Positions 30,442 through 42,587 of a stretch of 64,000 nucleotides of DNA are shown here, piece by piece; position 1 is the stretch's first letter; the number at the start of each line of letters is the position of its first letter. The stretch lies in assembly GCA_014529385.2 (NCBI GenBank), contig CM043958.1, forward strand, positions 155,721,293-155,785,292. The letters run 5' to 3'. The translations under genes and the position numbers were made by a program. The stretch is from Adiantum capillus-veneris. Taxonomy: Eukaryota; Streptophyta; Polypodiopsida; Polypodiales; Pteridaceae. Below the pieces are notes generated by a model. It was given only the letters and a program-made list of their open reading frames with translations. It ran no database searches and was not told where the DNA came from.

Positions 30442-31365
30442 TGTTGGGGGTACCATCATAGCATAGCTCCAATGACCAACAAAATTATCAATCCGGAGAG
30501 ATGAGCTACCAGTCTAGGGCATGTGAACACTCACACAGTTAGTGAGCTAATCATGGCAACACGAATGGTGACTCTATGAGGTAAGTTTCTCGGCCTATGG
30601 AGGAGCTAAGCCACAATGATTGGCAATCTCCACGTCCACTTCCCTTCACCTCAAATCAACCCAATCACACACACCAACGATTGCAAGACGCACACATCAC
30701 TAATCCTATCATGTAACATACTAATCACAAGCACACACACACATAGATCTATTGAGCACCACACTCCAATCAAACCTACATGCACACACAAGCGAAAGAG
30801 GGCAATCACACAAGCTTAGAGAGGGATTAACCACTAATTAGTTACGATCTAGTTAATCAAAGCATCATTAGCAATCACAAGAAGTATGAGAGAGACATAG
30901 TGAAAGAGAATTAAGCATTGATTAGTGTTAATCAAGTCATATGAGCAAGGAGAAGCTCAAGGACTCCATAGCCACACACATCATGAGCTCTCACCAAAGA
31001 GTGGTCTCAACAAATGAGCTTGAGAACCCTAATTTCTTTTACACACTGCCGTATATACTTAGGGTAAAATATGCAATGTCTAGATGCCCAAGGTCTTTAG
31101 GACTCCACCACTTACTGAATCTGCAACCTAGGCACACTAACTAACCTGTTCTTTACAGCTTAGAACTCCCATTGAGCCTGTAACAGATTAAAAATATTAC
31201 AATGGCATGAATTGAATTGGGAACTAACAATACATTGCCATTTTAGAAAATTGTAAAAAATGTGTGACCCAAATCTTTACTGCTTCTTAATGTTGATCTT
31301 TGATATGCATCCATAAGGCTCGGGCCTTTAACATCTTCTATTAACTGACGTTGTCTCGCTTAACA
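30442..31365 (-). repeat. 3' LTR of element C
   Basis: 924 bp, plus strand TGTTGGGGG ... CGCTTAACA. Contains a possible minus-strand TATA, AGTATATACGG (about 31049-31059), in a part missing from the 5' LTR. Confidence 0.9.
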
Positions 31366-31840
31366 TTCCCCCCTTCCGTTTTTAGTGCCTGTTAGGCACT
31401 GTTGAAAAGTGTCCGCGAAGGTTGTGGAAGGTTTTTGATTGGTTGTTTTGATGGGCTGATTGTCTTCATGTGTTGTTGAATTTGTTGATGAGGCTCAATT
31501 TGCTGCAGCATCTTCATTGGTCCAAAGTTTTTTTTAATGTGAGAGATGATGTCGCATTTGTCCGTTGTAGCAGCATAACAGTGAGGCTTTGTTTACTTAA
31601 GAGTATGTACAAGAGAAGTAGAAGGATGAGGTTCTAAATTAGGGTCTATTACCTGGATGGCCAAAGGGAAGAAACCCAGTGGGAAAAAAGTGTCATTGGG
31701 ATATGCGCATTATTGGAGTACTTATTAGCATGGGAAATATTAATAAAGTACTCAAGGGATTATTTGTTGATAGAAATGGAATTAAAAAGGCAGCAAATAT
31801 GAGACGGTAGCATGATGGAACATTGGTTTTTCTGTTGTAG
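31366..31840 (-). other. 3' end of element C internal region with PPT
   Basis: Minus strand CGGAAGGGGGGAA (31378-31366) abuts the LTR: the PPT. Just upstream in element orientation lies a perfect hairpin, AGTGCCT-GTT-AGGCACT (31384-31400). No ORF in the rest. Confidence 0.8.
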
Positions 31841-31845
31841 TCCAC
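31841..31845. repeat. Target-site duplication TCCAC of element B
   Basis: TCCAC before the left LTR (31841-31845) and after the right LTR (50378-50382). Confidence 0.9.
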
Positions 31846-32770
31846 TGTGGGACGCATGTCTAACCTCACCATCCTATCTTATTGTAGCATTAGCGAGAAC
31901 CATGATTAATTTGCCAATCCATGGGATGAAGCTGACTCGACTAGTACATAGAGGCTACAAGAGGTTGTCAATCTCTCAAAAAACAACTAACAACTCGCAT
32001 CTACCTCAAGCTACACTCAAGTGATTGAAATCACCAAAAGCCAATCGCTCATCGGCAAACAAATCACATCTGTTACAACATCAAATGACATCCAAACATA
32101 ACAAAACTTCTAAGACATGTTTATAAAACCTAAGCGCACATGCTTTTATCGTCTCAAACCCCACTTTAGGTCAAGTTCCAAAATCGCGATTATTAACAAC
32201 AGTGGATTTTTGCGTAGTCGTTTTCGACCCAAAATGCATCTAAATGCGTAGCAATGATGCCCCAATACCTTGCCTATGCTTAGTTTTTTATATAAAATTG
32301 TAAATTCCTATTTATGTTGAAATTAGGCCGCGGGCTGCCGGTGATGCCAAAAGCTACAAATTACTGTGAACTGCTTACGTCAATGCGTAGAGCTCTTACC
32401 TGCGGTTGCATTGCAACAAACGCGACTGCAATGTGACAATCGGGGAGGGAGTAGGAAGCGCAAGAAGAAGAGGAGTGAGCACCGTTATCTCACACTGTGT
32501 ATTTCATTATCCAAAACTTATAAAAAACTTACAAAAATTGGCTCTTATACCTTTGTCAAGGTTTTTGGTGGTCAAAACTAGTAATCTGGGAGTTCTACCA
32601 AAGATGGGTTATGACAGGCTGATACAATCTGGAAGCTTGTAGCCCCGGCTCATTAATTATAGAGTTTATCTAAGAAAATAGGAGTTACAATATTCCCAAT
32701 TTATCAAAATAATAAGTGTTTTACAAAGAGAACTCTGAAAAATGGTATCCGTGTTAGCTTGCTACTAACA
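31846..32770 (-). repeat. 3' LTR of element B
   Basis: 925 bp, plus strand TGTGGGACGCATG ... CTACTAACA. Pairs with 49473-50377. Contains AAATCGCGATTATTAAC (32181-32197), part of the element B palindrome, 335 bp from the LTR edge. Confidence 0.93.
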
Positions 32771-32787
32771 TTCCTCCCTTCCTCGCC
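32771..32787 (-). other. Polypurine tract of element B
   Basis: Minus strand GGCGAGGAAGGGAGGAA directly before the 3' LTR. Confidence 0.85.
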
Positions 32788-32809
32788 TGTGTCGTCCCTT
32801 GAAACAACC

Positions 32810-35800
32810 TTATGGGCTGAAATAGTCTTTGGGCTGGCGGCTGGTGAGTCGGTCTTTAAGCGCATTCAGTGCCTTTTCGTATCTGATTTTCCTTTCTTTA
32901 TAGGACACTTGCGGAAACTGCATGGTTACTCTGTTCTTCAGCTCCACCGCTGAGTAGTCTACAAACTTAGTTGTGAGGTTGCTGATCACTGGCACAAATA
33001 TCTTTGTTCACCAAGTGAAGAATCCCGTGTAGAACACTTCCTCAAACGCCAGCATATTGTGTGAAGGTAGAAACATGCATCTGGTGTAGAAGCCGTAGAG
33101 GACTTCTTCGGAAGGTTGGCCACTGAGATCATAGCACAAATCTTTATTTCCCTTGAGTGACATCCACGGGGCGCCTGCTTGCTCCGGCTCATGAAAAACT
33201 TCAATACAAGTGAGCAACATTCGGCATACTAAAATAACATTGCACAACAGAGATCCGGAAGACTTTTGAAGAAAGACATGGTGCCCGTTAGGGTTTTCAC
33301 CATGTATTCCTCTATGGCCGATCCCTTTTCTAGAGCTGGCAATCTCGAGTAGTTCAGTCAGGTGGGCCGCTTATTTGTCAGTGTCTCATGATCTTGCCAA
33401 GTCCTTACTCTGGGTACAGGAGAGAAAGTGTGATCTTTTTGTAGTGCTGCAGGTGCTCTTGTGAATAGAATTAAATACCTTGGATTCTTGTTCAACCATC
33501 TCAACCTCCACTTCGGATGGTCTTTATCTGCGCCATCTGTTTGCATGTCTGCATAAAGCCTTTCTTTAACCTGTAGTAACTCGACCTTTATAAGAGGGTA
33601 TGGCAGGGATTGTTGATGCCATTGTGCATTGATCTAATTGAGAATGATTTGAGTGATGTTGACGGAATGAAGAACTCTCAACTCCCAATCCATCGCTACC
33701 TTCCATGGTCATCCACCTCTTGTGTGATCTTTTCTTTCAGTGCGTCTTCTTTAGCCTTTGAGAGCTGGACCATGGGCACTGTCTTCATCTATAATGTTTA
33801 CCTGGAAATCACCACTCAGCTCTACTGTGATTGTGACAACAGTTCAGCAAATGACATTGAGGGTATATCTATTTGCGTCTCCTCCGAAGTGTCTGCCTCT
33901 TCTTGCGTTTTCGGATTTCCTTCTCTCAAGAGCTGGTTAACTCTTTTAAGCTCAGCTATTTCCTTTAGCAACTCTTCTTCTCTCTAGGCCCGCATCAAAG
34001 CCAAGTCCCTACGCTGAGATTGCTCCAGCTTTAATTCCAACTCGAGATATTTGTTCTTTTTCTCTAATGCCTTCTACACTTCATCTGTCCCTTTGATCGA
34101 GGCTACGACTGGATTCTCTCGTATTTGTCGTAAGAAAATTTCCTGATCATTTATTCTTTGTTCGGAGTATTGTAAAAAAGCGTTTGCAACATTCAACTGC
34201 ACCTAAATTTTTTGAGCTGACAGGGTGGTCATTGGAAGTTTGTTTGTAACTTCTGTCATTTGTTCATCTTTGGCTTTACATGCATCTTATAACTTTGTAA
34301 GCAGATCACCTAACTCTTCCATCTCCTTCTGTTGTCTATCTCTAGCTAGCTAATGTTGTTCAGCTTCGGCTTTCATTTCTTGCACTTGCCTTTGAAGATC
34401 GGTGAGGACGTTCATTCTGTCTCCTAACTCTCCTTGGAGAGCTTCAATCACCATCTCTAACTCCTTAGCCTTTGTTCTACGGCCAAGTGTTGTTGATCGA
34501 AGTCGTTCCGTCACATCCTACATTTGCTTTGCATATTTGTTTACTTGCAGGATTACTTTGTCATTAGACTGCCAGTCTTCCTGTCTTGCTAGCTGGGTTG
34601 ATGTGCCTGCAGCCTCTTCTGTGTCTTTTGGCTGTGTCCGTGCTGCTGGTCTCTTCTTGTCCTTGAGACTGTGTCTGTTCTTTTTCCGTGGAGGTAGAGG
34701 GTTGTGTCTCGGCTTTCTCTTGCTGTGATGTGGTAGAGGGTGTTTTCTCAGACTTCATTGTGTCATGTTGTCTAGTACTTGTTTCCTTATCTGGCTCGAT
34801 TTCTTTCTCTTTTTGTTGCTCTTGTGTAGCAGTAGCCACTTGTGTAGATTCTTCTGCTTCTTTAGTTGGCTCCTTTGTGGTGTCTTTACCTGCAGGTGAT
34901 GGTGGTAGGCTTGGCATAGGATTGTCATGTTGTACCATAGGCGGTGAAGTGGGTCAGGGAGACTCATAATCTTGTTCTTTTTGTGCCTCTTTCCTTGACA
35001 TTTCCTCGGCTTGTCTCTGGTCCTCTGCCTCTTTTGCTTCCCTTGCCTCTTCTTGGGCTTCTTTCAACTTCAGGGCTTCTGCTTCTTGATACATTTTTTC
35101 CAAGGACTCTGTTGGATCTTCAGCCTCTTTTCGCGTGTGATGCTTTGTCCTTGGTCCCTTAAGTCCACTAGGCACCCATTTTTTTGGGTCCTTTCCTTGT
35201 GCTTGTCGGTTGCGCTGGTAGGCATGTTTTTCTCTTTCAAAGAGGGCTTGTTTTTGCACAGGCTCTTCTTGGTGTGTGGCCACTGCTTTTCTCTTCATCT
35301 CCTCTCTTCGTGCTCTCTTCTCCTCATTATCTGAGCTGTCACTGCTATGTCTTTCTGGCGAGCTTTCAGTCGACTCTTCATCAGATCTGTAGGATCTCTT
35401 GGCTGATCTTGTAGCTCTAGCAGATGGTTGTGCTGCCAGTATCCACGTGTTTTGGTCTGGGGAAGGTGGCAGGTTGTCGGCCATGCCTATGAAATGGTAA
35501 GCAATCCTTGTCAAGACTTGTGGCGCACCCAGGTAGGTAATCTTCCCTTCTTTCTTTGTGCCCTTCAGAGTGGTCAAGATGTATTGTACGTGGTCCACCG
35601 GTTTCCTGGTTGTTGACTTGAGAACTTGTGTGAAAGTGTTTCCTTGCGTCTCAGAAATTTGGGCAGTTCCATCTTCTTTAATAGTGGACAAAAGCTCGTA
35701 ACCTTCTTGGAAATCTACACCGCATGGCTCCTGTTCATAAGAATCTTTGAGTCCTAACCTACGGTTGTCTTCTTTGGTCTCAGGCTTTGTGGCAACATCA

Positions 35801-36018
35801 TATACTTCTTTCGGTAGGAGTTGCAACTCTACCTAATGTCCTTCCTCACTCTTGAATCTACCGGTGAATACGGTGGTGCGATGCTCTTCTAGCTGTTCTT
35901 TGGAGAGATAAGCTGCCTTGGCGGCTTTGACTGAATCTGGATCCAATTGATATTCGGGCAGTTCCTGTAACTTTTCCTTCTAGTTGAGCTTTTTCTTGGC
36001 CCTCTCTACTGCTTGCAT
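32810..36018 (-). pseudogene. ORF3 of element B, degenerate
   Basis: Homologue of the element A coiled-coil protein. ATG at 36018, a stop after about 12 codons, then a long open piece (35826-34954) with DHVQYILTTLKG and ITYLGAPQVLTRIAYHFIG, aligned with NYAQYIHEQ and IGGGEILTRIDYEAIG of A. A charged E/K/Q-rich section follows (34938-34564) and the coiled-coil middle is split over frames. The C-terminal region (33247-32810) contains FLPSHNMLAFEEVFYTGFFT, matching FLPSFHMQTFEEAFYTGFFT in A. The reading ends 40 bp before the LTR. Palindromes begin 187 bp upstream of the ATG. Function unknown, as for A. Confidence 0.8.
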
Positions 36019-36204
36019 GGCTCCTGCTCAGTGAAGAGTATCAAAGTTAGCAGATTTGTTGGAATTTTCTCTGAATTTCCTTTAGTCTAAAATGCTGACA
36101 ATTTTAGTCCAATTTGCTTCAAATCAATTTTTGAACAAACATAGATGCATAACAACATGCAAGGAACAAAACTGTAAAGTCAAAACAAATTTTTGCAACC
36201 AAAG

Positions 36205-36806
36205 TAAATAATCGCGATTATTTACAGCCAACTGAGAATTTTTTCAACTTTTTGCAAACTTGGCTTCATATGCTTGAAGTATATACCAAATACATACTCT
36301 GAGTGAAATATGGGCTCATTTGGATGCATAGGGTGAAAATGGTACCAGATTTTGGCTTTAAGTCTCTGAAACAGTAGATATAAAGAAAATTTGAGATTTT
36401 GAGCTCCAAATTGGTTCAAACTTGGCTAGTGGGCTTAACAGATCATGTACTTTGGATGTATGATGGAAAAATATCAAAACACCCCCAATTTGGCTAGAAA
36501 GTAAATAATCCTGATTATTAACTTTTCTACCAAAATCAACATTTTTTTGTACAAATTGGTTATAGGCATTGTATAGACCCTGTGTACGAGATATGAGGTG
36601 ATTGGGATCAAGAAATGTTGTCCATAACCCAAAAATTGGCTTGTCAAGACTTCTTTGCGTTTTCTGGCAATTTTCCAAGTTATAGGTGCTCATTTGGGCT
36701 CATACTTGATTTTTGGCATGTAATAGGTGTGTACACATGATAGGTGAGGTGATGTGACAATTTTCAAGAAAAAATAGTGCAAAAGTAAATAATCGTGATC
36801 ATTTAC
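36205..36806. repeat. Element B palindrome array upstream of ORF3
   Basis: Perfect 22-bp palindrome at 36205-36226 (half-site GTAAATAATCG plus its reverse complement); altered copies at 36501-36522 (centre CCTG, right arm changed) and 36785-36806 (centre CGTG, one arm change). Start distances 296 and 284 bp. Confidence 0.9.
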
Positions 36807-38484
36807 AACAGTGACAAATGTTTTGCAAAACTTACAAATTTTGACCTAGACACATTCTATACACCTAAAACAAATCCTAGATTGAATTTGGTCAAGTTTG
36901 GTCATGTCGGCATCACTTTGTGCTTTGTCGACTGTGAAATCACCGTTTTTTTGTGACTACATTGCATGTTGAGTTGGTCAGTCAACTTTAAGGCTTTGGA
37001 CTTGTCCGCAACAGAGTCATGAAGCAGCTCATCCAATTCTGGCTCATTTGGAGTCAGTTTGACCCCGTATATCGAATTTGACGCTTTGTAGCCTTCAAGC
37101 CGTTTTCTGCTTTTCGATGGCTTTGCTTGATTGATTTCACTAAACCAATCATATACATTGTATATAAACCTCGTAGGCAAGCTATCTGTGGAGTCAAATC
37201 AGAATTCTGGCATTTATCAAAAACCTAGCTTTTCTACTGGGGACCCCCTCGACCCGTGCCGAATGGTCAACTGATGATATAGAAAGGTTCTATTATGTTA
37301 GGGCATGCTACAGTTAAAATCCCATCTAATTTGGTCGAGCTGACAGGCCGCTATGGTTAGTTTTTGGTCATAGATCTTCCTGCAATGCTCGATTTCTAGG
37401 GTTTTTTCTAGGGGTTTAGACTAGCTACCGGCCGTACAAAATGGTTCATTGATGAGTAAAGAACTTAACCCTCATGTCTTGTGTAAGACAAGGCTGAAAA
37501 CGGGCAACTGTAGACTCCAAAAAAGACACGCGAAAGAGGTCAAAAAGCTCTCTCTGCAAAGGCAGCAAGTGGAAATGAGGTGGTTTTAGTCTACCTTGGA
37601 TATCTATACCCGGACTTCCCGAACCAATTTTCCCCAGATTCCCTCGTTAGTCCTACTAGGCCGTGAAATCTATATTAGGCTCAAAAAATTCCTTGATCGG
37701 ATTCCTGTAGCTCATTCTGCAAGAATTTTGCAAAAGTAGGCCTAGCCACCTAATTTAGGCTTCCTGCTTCCATCTTTTGATTTCATTGAAAATTTTTGTG
37801 CTTGTCTGCCTTGTCTTTTTTATCACCATCCTATCTTCCGTTTTTCCATATGAGCCTCCTTGCTATTTATTATTAATATTTGACATGTTTATTGAAAAAA
37901 TTGTTTATTGAAAAAATCAAAGAAAATAGCAAAATGCTCTAAAAAAGTAAAGTGAAAATCCAATAAATAAGAAAATCCATTGAAAAACACGGCTTTATTA
38001 TTTCTTGTTGGATTTTTCTATTTTTATGATGAAAAATACCCAAAAAGGACTATTTTTTGATGATTTTCTGATAGTATGTACACTATGTACACTCATCGGG
38101 AAGATATTATCAGTGAATTTTTCCTTGATGATGAATTATAAGGGCATTATTAGGTAGTTTTGCAAAAAATCACATGTTAACATCGAACTTTTTCCTCCCT
38201 CTTCAAACATTGCGTACTCTGGGACGACTGTGTGCATGGGTTGAACAATCTTGTTCATGCATAGCCGTGGTTGGCTCTACCATGCTTTAAAGATCAATGC
38301 AATTCAAACCACTATACCGTGCAAGAGCTGGGTCTTGAGTAATTAACTCAAGGATTTCTTATGTCGAGGTTTGTTGCTGATGTGTTCCAAAGAGCATATC
38401 TTGTAGCTTGTGTACTCTCTGTTTGATTGTACCATCAGGATGCTTTAGCACGCTAATTGCTCGAGCTGTTGGTAGCACTTTTGA
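36807..38484. other. Non-coding interval of element B between palindromes and pol
   Basis: No supported gene; AT-rich toward 37850-38170. GTATGTACACTATGTACAC near 38074 resembles in position the inverted repeat at 5760-5777 of element A. Confidence 0.4.
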
Positions 38485-39250
38485 CTATTGTCGGGCTTTC
38501 TCTCGCCATTGGTAGCTTGGTCTGCTTAGTGCTATATGGTGTGGTGGAGTCTTTTGAGACTTAACTCGCCATTGCTTGATTGGTTTTACGGTTTGTGGTG
38601 AAAATAAGTGCTCCTTTTTCTTCCAAACCAATTTCACGTTAGGTTCCTCGCTCGGAGATGCTTGTCTCTGTGTTTTTACCCTTGGAACATTCTTTTGTTT
38701 TGTCAGTGAAGTTTTAGGCACCCAGATTTAATCGGCTTATCCTTAAGCTATGCTTTTGGTACCCAAATTTGCTTGACTTGTTGCATGTTACTTCTAGCAT
38801 TTTCTTGTTGAGGGGATGGAGAAAATTGCTTACTTCGTGGTTTGGTCTACTGATTGCCTCCTTTCCATTCCTCTTTGCTTGGTGCAATTGGAACAATGAG
38901 TTGCCCACTTTAGGTGATAGCTTTAGCTTATTTGTATCCCAATCTGGTACTGCTTTGTATGTCCGCATCCAAGGAATTCCAAGAATCATCATCTCATTCA
39001 TGTGTTCATCTGGTAAGCATACAAGCTGATGAGGACATGAACATCCATGTACTATCACATTCAGGTTGACTACTCCCAATGTTGGGGTTGGGTTCTTGTT
39101 GCATCCTTTGAATGTCGCTATTCCTGCTGTCAATGCTTGACTTGTTGCCTTCTTGTACGTGGAATAACTGACTGCATTTACTCTAGCTCTTGTGTTGACC
39201 AAAGCATTGATGCTATGATAGTTGAGTTGTACTTTGATGCGCAGGTCCAT
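38485..39250 (-). pseudogene. Element B second retropepsin-like domain and W-K tail
   Basis: The piece 39250-38714 reads a protease-like fold with ALVNTRARVN at the place of ALLDSGAQAN in element A, and MILGIPWMRTYKAVPDW at the second landmark. Catalytic D and G are both lost (N-T-R). The piece 38721-38485 carries W-K motifs (LVWKKK, QWRVK, QWREK). It lies directly downstream of the integrase, as in A. Confidence 0.75.
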
Positions 39251-39434
39251 TCCGTGTAACCATCATCATTTGTTGAAACTGCATCTTTAGGTATTTCCCA
39301 TTATCGGTCATCTATTTCTAGTGTGTTGATGGGAATTGGTATCTGTTGATTCTTGAGAGAAGCTTTCCGTTTGAGTACCCAAAGCCGATCTTCCTCTTGG
39401 GCTTCATCAATAACCTGCTGTCATTTAATCTCCT

Positions 39435-40435
39435 TTACTTGGCTGCATGTATTAATTCTAGCAATTCATTGGTTAGCGGAAAATTGTATTTTTTTAAACG
39501 ACATTCACTAATCCAATTAGCCATTGGTTCACCATCTAGGGTGGACAATTTTATGGCTCCACTTGGAGATACATCTTCAACGATAAACGGTCCGTTTTCC
39601 TTTTTCTTAAACTTGAAAATGTGTTGCTTAAGGGAATAGACTAAAACTAAGTCCCCTTTCTTGAAGATTTTTGTGATTAAGTGGGAATCAAAAAATTGTT
39701 TTTGTGCATAGATGTGAGCTACAGTAGTTAGCCTTTGCTCATCTAGCTTTTCCAAATCTTCAAGTCTTTCTGACAATTCATTTCCAGTCCACTTAATGTC
39801 AGCAATAGTAATTTTATTGGCACTATGGCATCAAGACCATAAACAAGGTTAAAGGGTGTAGCATTTAAAGCTGGTTTGAATGAAACTCGATAAGCCCATA
39901 GAGCAGTATGGAGATTCATTTCCCAATCTGTCCTTCCTGTACTAACCACTTCAGTCAGCACTGAGCTAAGAATTTTGTTCGTATGCTCAGCTTGTCCGTT
40001 TGCTTTGGGTGATAGGGAGGTGATTTGTTATGGATGATCATAAACTCATTAAGAAAATACTTGATTACCTCATTGAGGAAATGAGTTCCCCGATTCACTG
40101 ACAATTTCTATTGGTAGTCCATATCTCATGACTACATACTCATATAAGAATGCAGCAGTGGTTCTAGCATCATTCTTTTGAGTTGCTTTAGCCTCGGCCC
40201 ACTTGGTCAAATATTCCGTAGCTACAATGATATATTGAGCTTTGGTTCTATAAGCATGTGGTTGTATTGGCCCAACAAAATCTATACCCCATTTTGTGAA
40301 GGCTCTAGCCCCCATCATTGGTCTTAAGGATATGCTATATACACGTGATGGAATTTTTGCTCGTTGACAAGCATCACACATTCGAACATATTCTTTAGCA
40401 TCTGCAAAAAGTGTTGGCCACCATATGCCTACCAT
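39435..40435 (-). pseudogene. Element B integrase
   Basis: Zinc-finger end CDACQRAK, core from GIDFVGPIQP, C-terminal end SPSGAIKLSTLDG. The first catalytic D is E (VATEYLTKW) and a frameshift falls at the second (after IVSE). Further frame breaks lie near 39960 and 39780. Inactive. Confidence 0.85.
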
Positions 40436-41632
40436 CTAGATTCCTCTTGTGGTGGTCTCACTAGAAAAGTGACCTCTAGCTAATCGAGCATGTGCTTGTT
40501 CTATAATCAGAATATACTCGTCTTCATGTACACAAAGACGCAAATGTTGATCTTTACCCCTCCGATACAATTGGTTCTCAATAAGAGCATAGTCTCTTGC
40601 TTTGATTTCAATTGCTCTTTGATGGCATTTACTCATATCCTCAGGAAATGATCTTTACCCCTCCGATACAATTGGTTCTCAATAAGAGCATAGTCTCTTG
40701 CTTTGATTTCAATTGCTCTTTGATGGCATTTACTCATATCCTCAGGAAATGTTCGGCTTGATAAGTAAGTAACTAGATAGTTACTCCACTTAGGAACAAG
40801 TGACATTTGAAACAATGTTACATGAGGTATGGGTGTTTCTTTTTGACATTGAGGACAATCCTTTACAAAAGATCAAACATTACTCCTCATAGTCGGCCAA
40901 AATACTCCAAGTCGAAATTCGTTGCATAGTTTGGTCTTCCACAAAGTGAAGTCCTACTATGGTAACATGTGCTTGACTTAGGTACTGTTCTTTTTCTTCA
41001 GGATTAATGTATAAGAGAAATATTCCGTCTCAATTTCTTTTGTATAGCTTGCCAGCTAGTAATTGATACATAGCCGATTGCTTGATTAATTCGATCATGA
41101 TAGGAAGCGGTATTTGTGAAACCACTTGAGCTGTTGTCATCAATGACACAATGTTTTCCGACCATCAAGGTATCATCTCCACGGAGAACAAATAGGCATC
41201 TAGTAGATCATAGTCTACCCCTTTACGTGATTCTCCTGAAACAATCCTTAACAAATGATCTGCTCGCTGATGCGTAGTGCCCTTTTTTACAACCACAGTG
41301 AAATTAAATTCTAGAAGAATGATGAACCATCTCACTATTATTCCTATGTTGCATGTCTTGTTGACCGAGTACAACAAAGCTTGGTGGTCTACAAAGAACA
41401 CAAACTTGTTGTCTGATAGGTAATGTCTATACTTTTTAACAGCATAGATCATTACTAATTCTTCCCTTTCTGTGGTGGTGTAATTTTTTTTTTCCATCTT
41501 CAATTGTCGGCTACCATAAGAAATAGGAAAGTCAATTTTCCCATCTCCTGGTTGAGCTAGTATACAACTGATAGCAAAATTGGCAGCATCTACATGTATA
41601 TGGAATATCTTATTCCAATCTGGTGCTTTCAA
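40436..41632 (-). pseudogene. Element B RNase H and integrase N-terminal region
   Basis: The piece 41632-41165 reads DWNKIFHIHVDAANFAI, NYTTTEREELVMIYAV and VDHQALLYSVNKTCN, the RNase H core, open across both places where element A has stops. Downstream (40815-40436) are linker and zinc-finger sequences with a 101-bp duplication and frame breaks. Confidence 0.85.
40549..40750. repeat. 101-bp direct tandem duplication
   Basis: 40549-40649 and 40650-40750 are essentially identical (GATCTTTACC ... CAGGAAAT). It shifts the frame of the pol pseudogene. The near identity points to an origin later than the element's other damage. Confidence 0.95.
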
Positions 41633-41759
41633 TATTGGAGCTGAGGTGAGATTGCTTAAGCTTCATGAAGGATTCTTCTCATGCCTCAGTCCACTCAAAG
41701 TGTGTAATCAAGATATACATGGGTTTTGAAATTATAGCGTACATGTAGATGAACCTTCG

Positions 41760-42587
41760 TTAATACCCACAATGCCCCATGAAGGCTTGTACCCCCTTGA
41801 CTGTTGTTGGTCTAGGCAAATCAGCAATGACATGAATTTTTTCAATATCAGTAGCTATGCCATTTTTAGACACTATATGTCCAAGAATTTTTCCTTGTCT
41901 ACCCATGAATGTGCACTTTTCAGGATTTAAGCAAATCCTATAAAGTCTACATTTTTTGAATACCTTTTTGAGGTGTTCAAAATTATCAGCGCGGATTGAT
42001 GAATATACGTAGATCATCCATATATACTTCTAAGAGTTTCCTAAGATATTCTTTAAAAGCATGGCTCATCAACCTTTGGAATGTGGCTGGAGCATTATTT
42101 AACTCAAACAGCATAACCCAATAGGCAAAAACATCCCATTCTGTTGCAAAAGCAGTTTTATGCTGATCTTTGGGTCAACCAAAAGTTGATTGTATCCGAA
42201 AAAGACATCTAAAAGGTTGTAAGCTTCTTTTCCTGCAACTTGTTCTAAAACATGCTTAATGATTGAAAGAGGAAAGTTGTCCCTAATGGTAGCTGCATTC
42301 ACCTTTTTGAGATTAACACACATTCTTAATTCTCCATTCTTCTTGGGTACTACCACAATTGGAGACACCCAATCTGTGTGTTCAATTTTGTAAATGATTT
42401 TGGCTTCCTTTAGTTTTTCAATCTCTTCTTTTATCTTCCTAGAAAATGTTTCATTATACGTATATGGCCTTTGTCTACTTGGTTTTGCATCATCTCTCAT
42501 GGGTATGGTATGTTGACAGATTTTTGGATCAACACCCTTGAGATCCGTGTAAGACCAAGTGGACATATCTCGGTATTCCTTTAACAA
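41760..42587 (-). pseudogene. Element B reverse transcriptase
   Basis: Reads STWSYTDLKGVDPKICQH, HTDWVSPIVVVPKKNGELR, a catalytic YMDD box near 42015-42026 and GHIVSKNGIATD. At least two frame breaks (near 42100-42180 and at the YMDD box). Confidence 0.9.
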
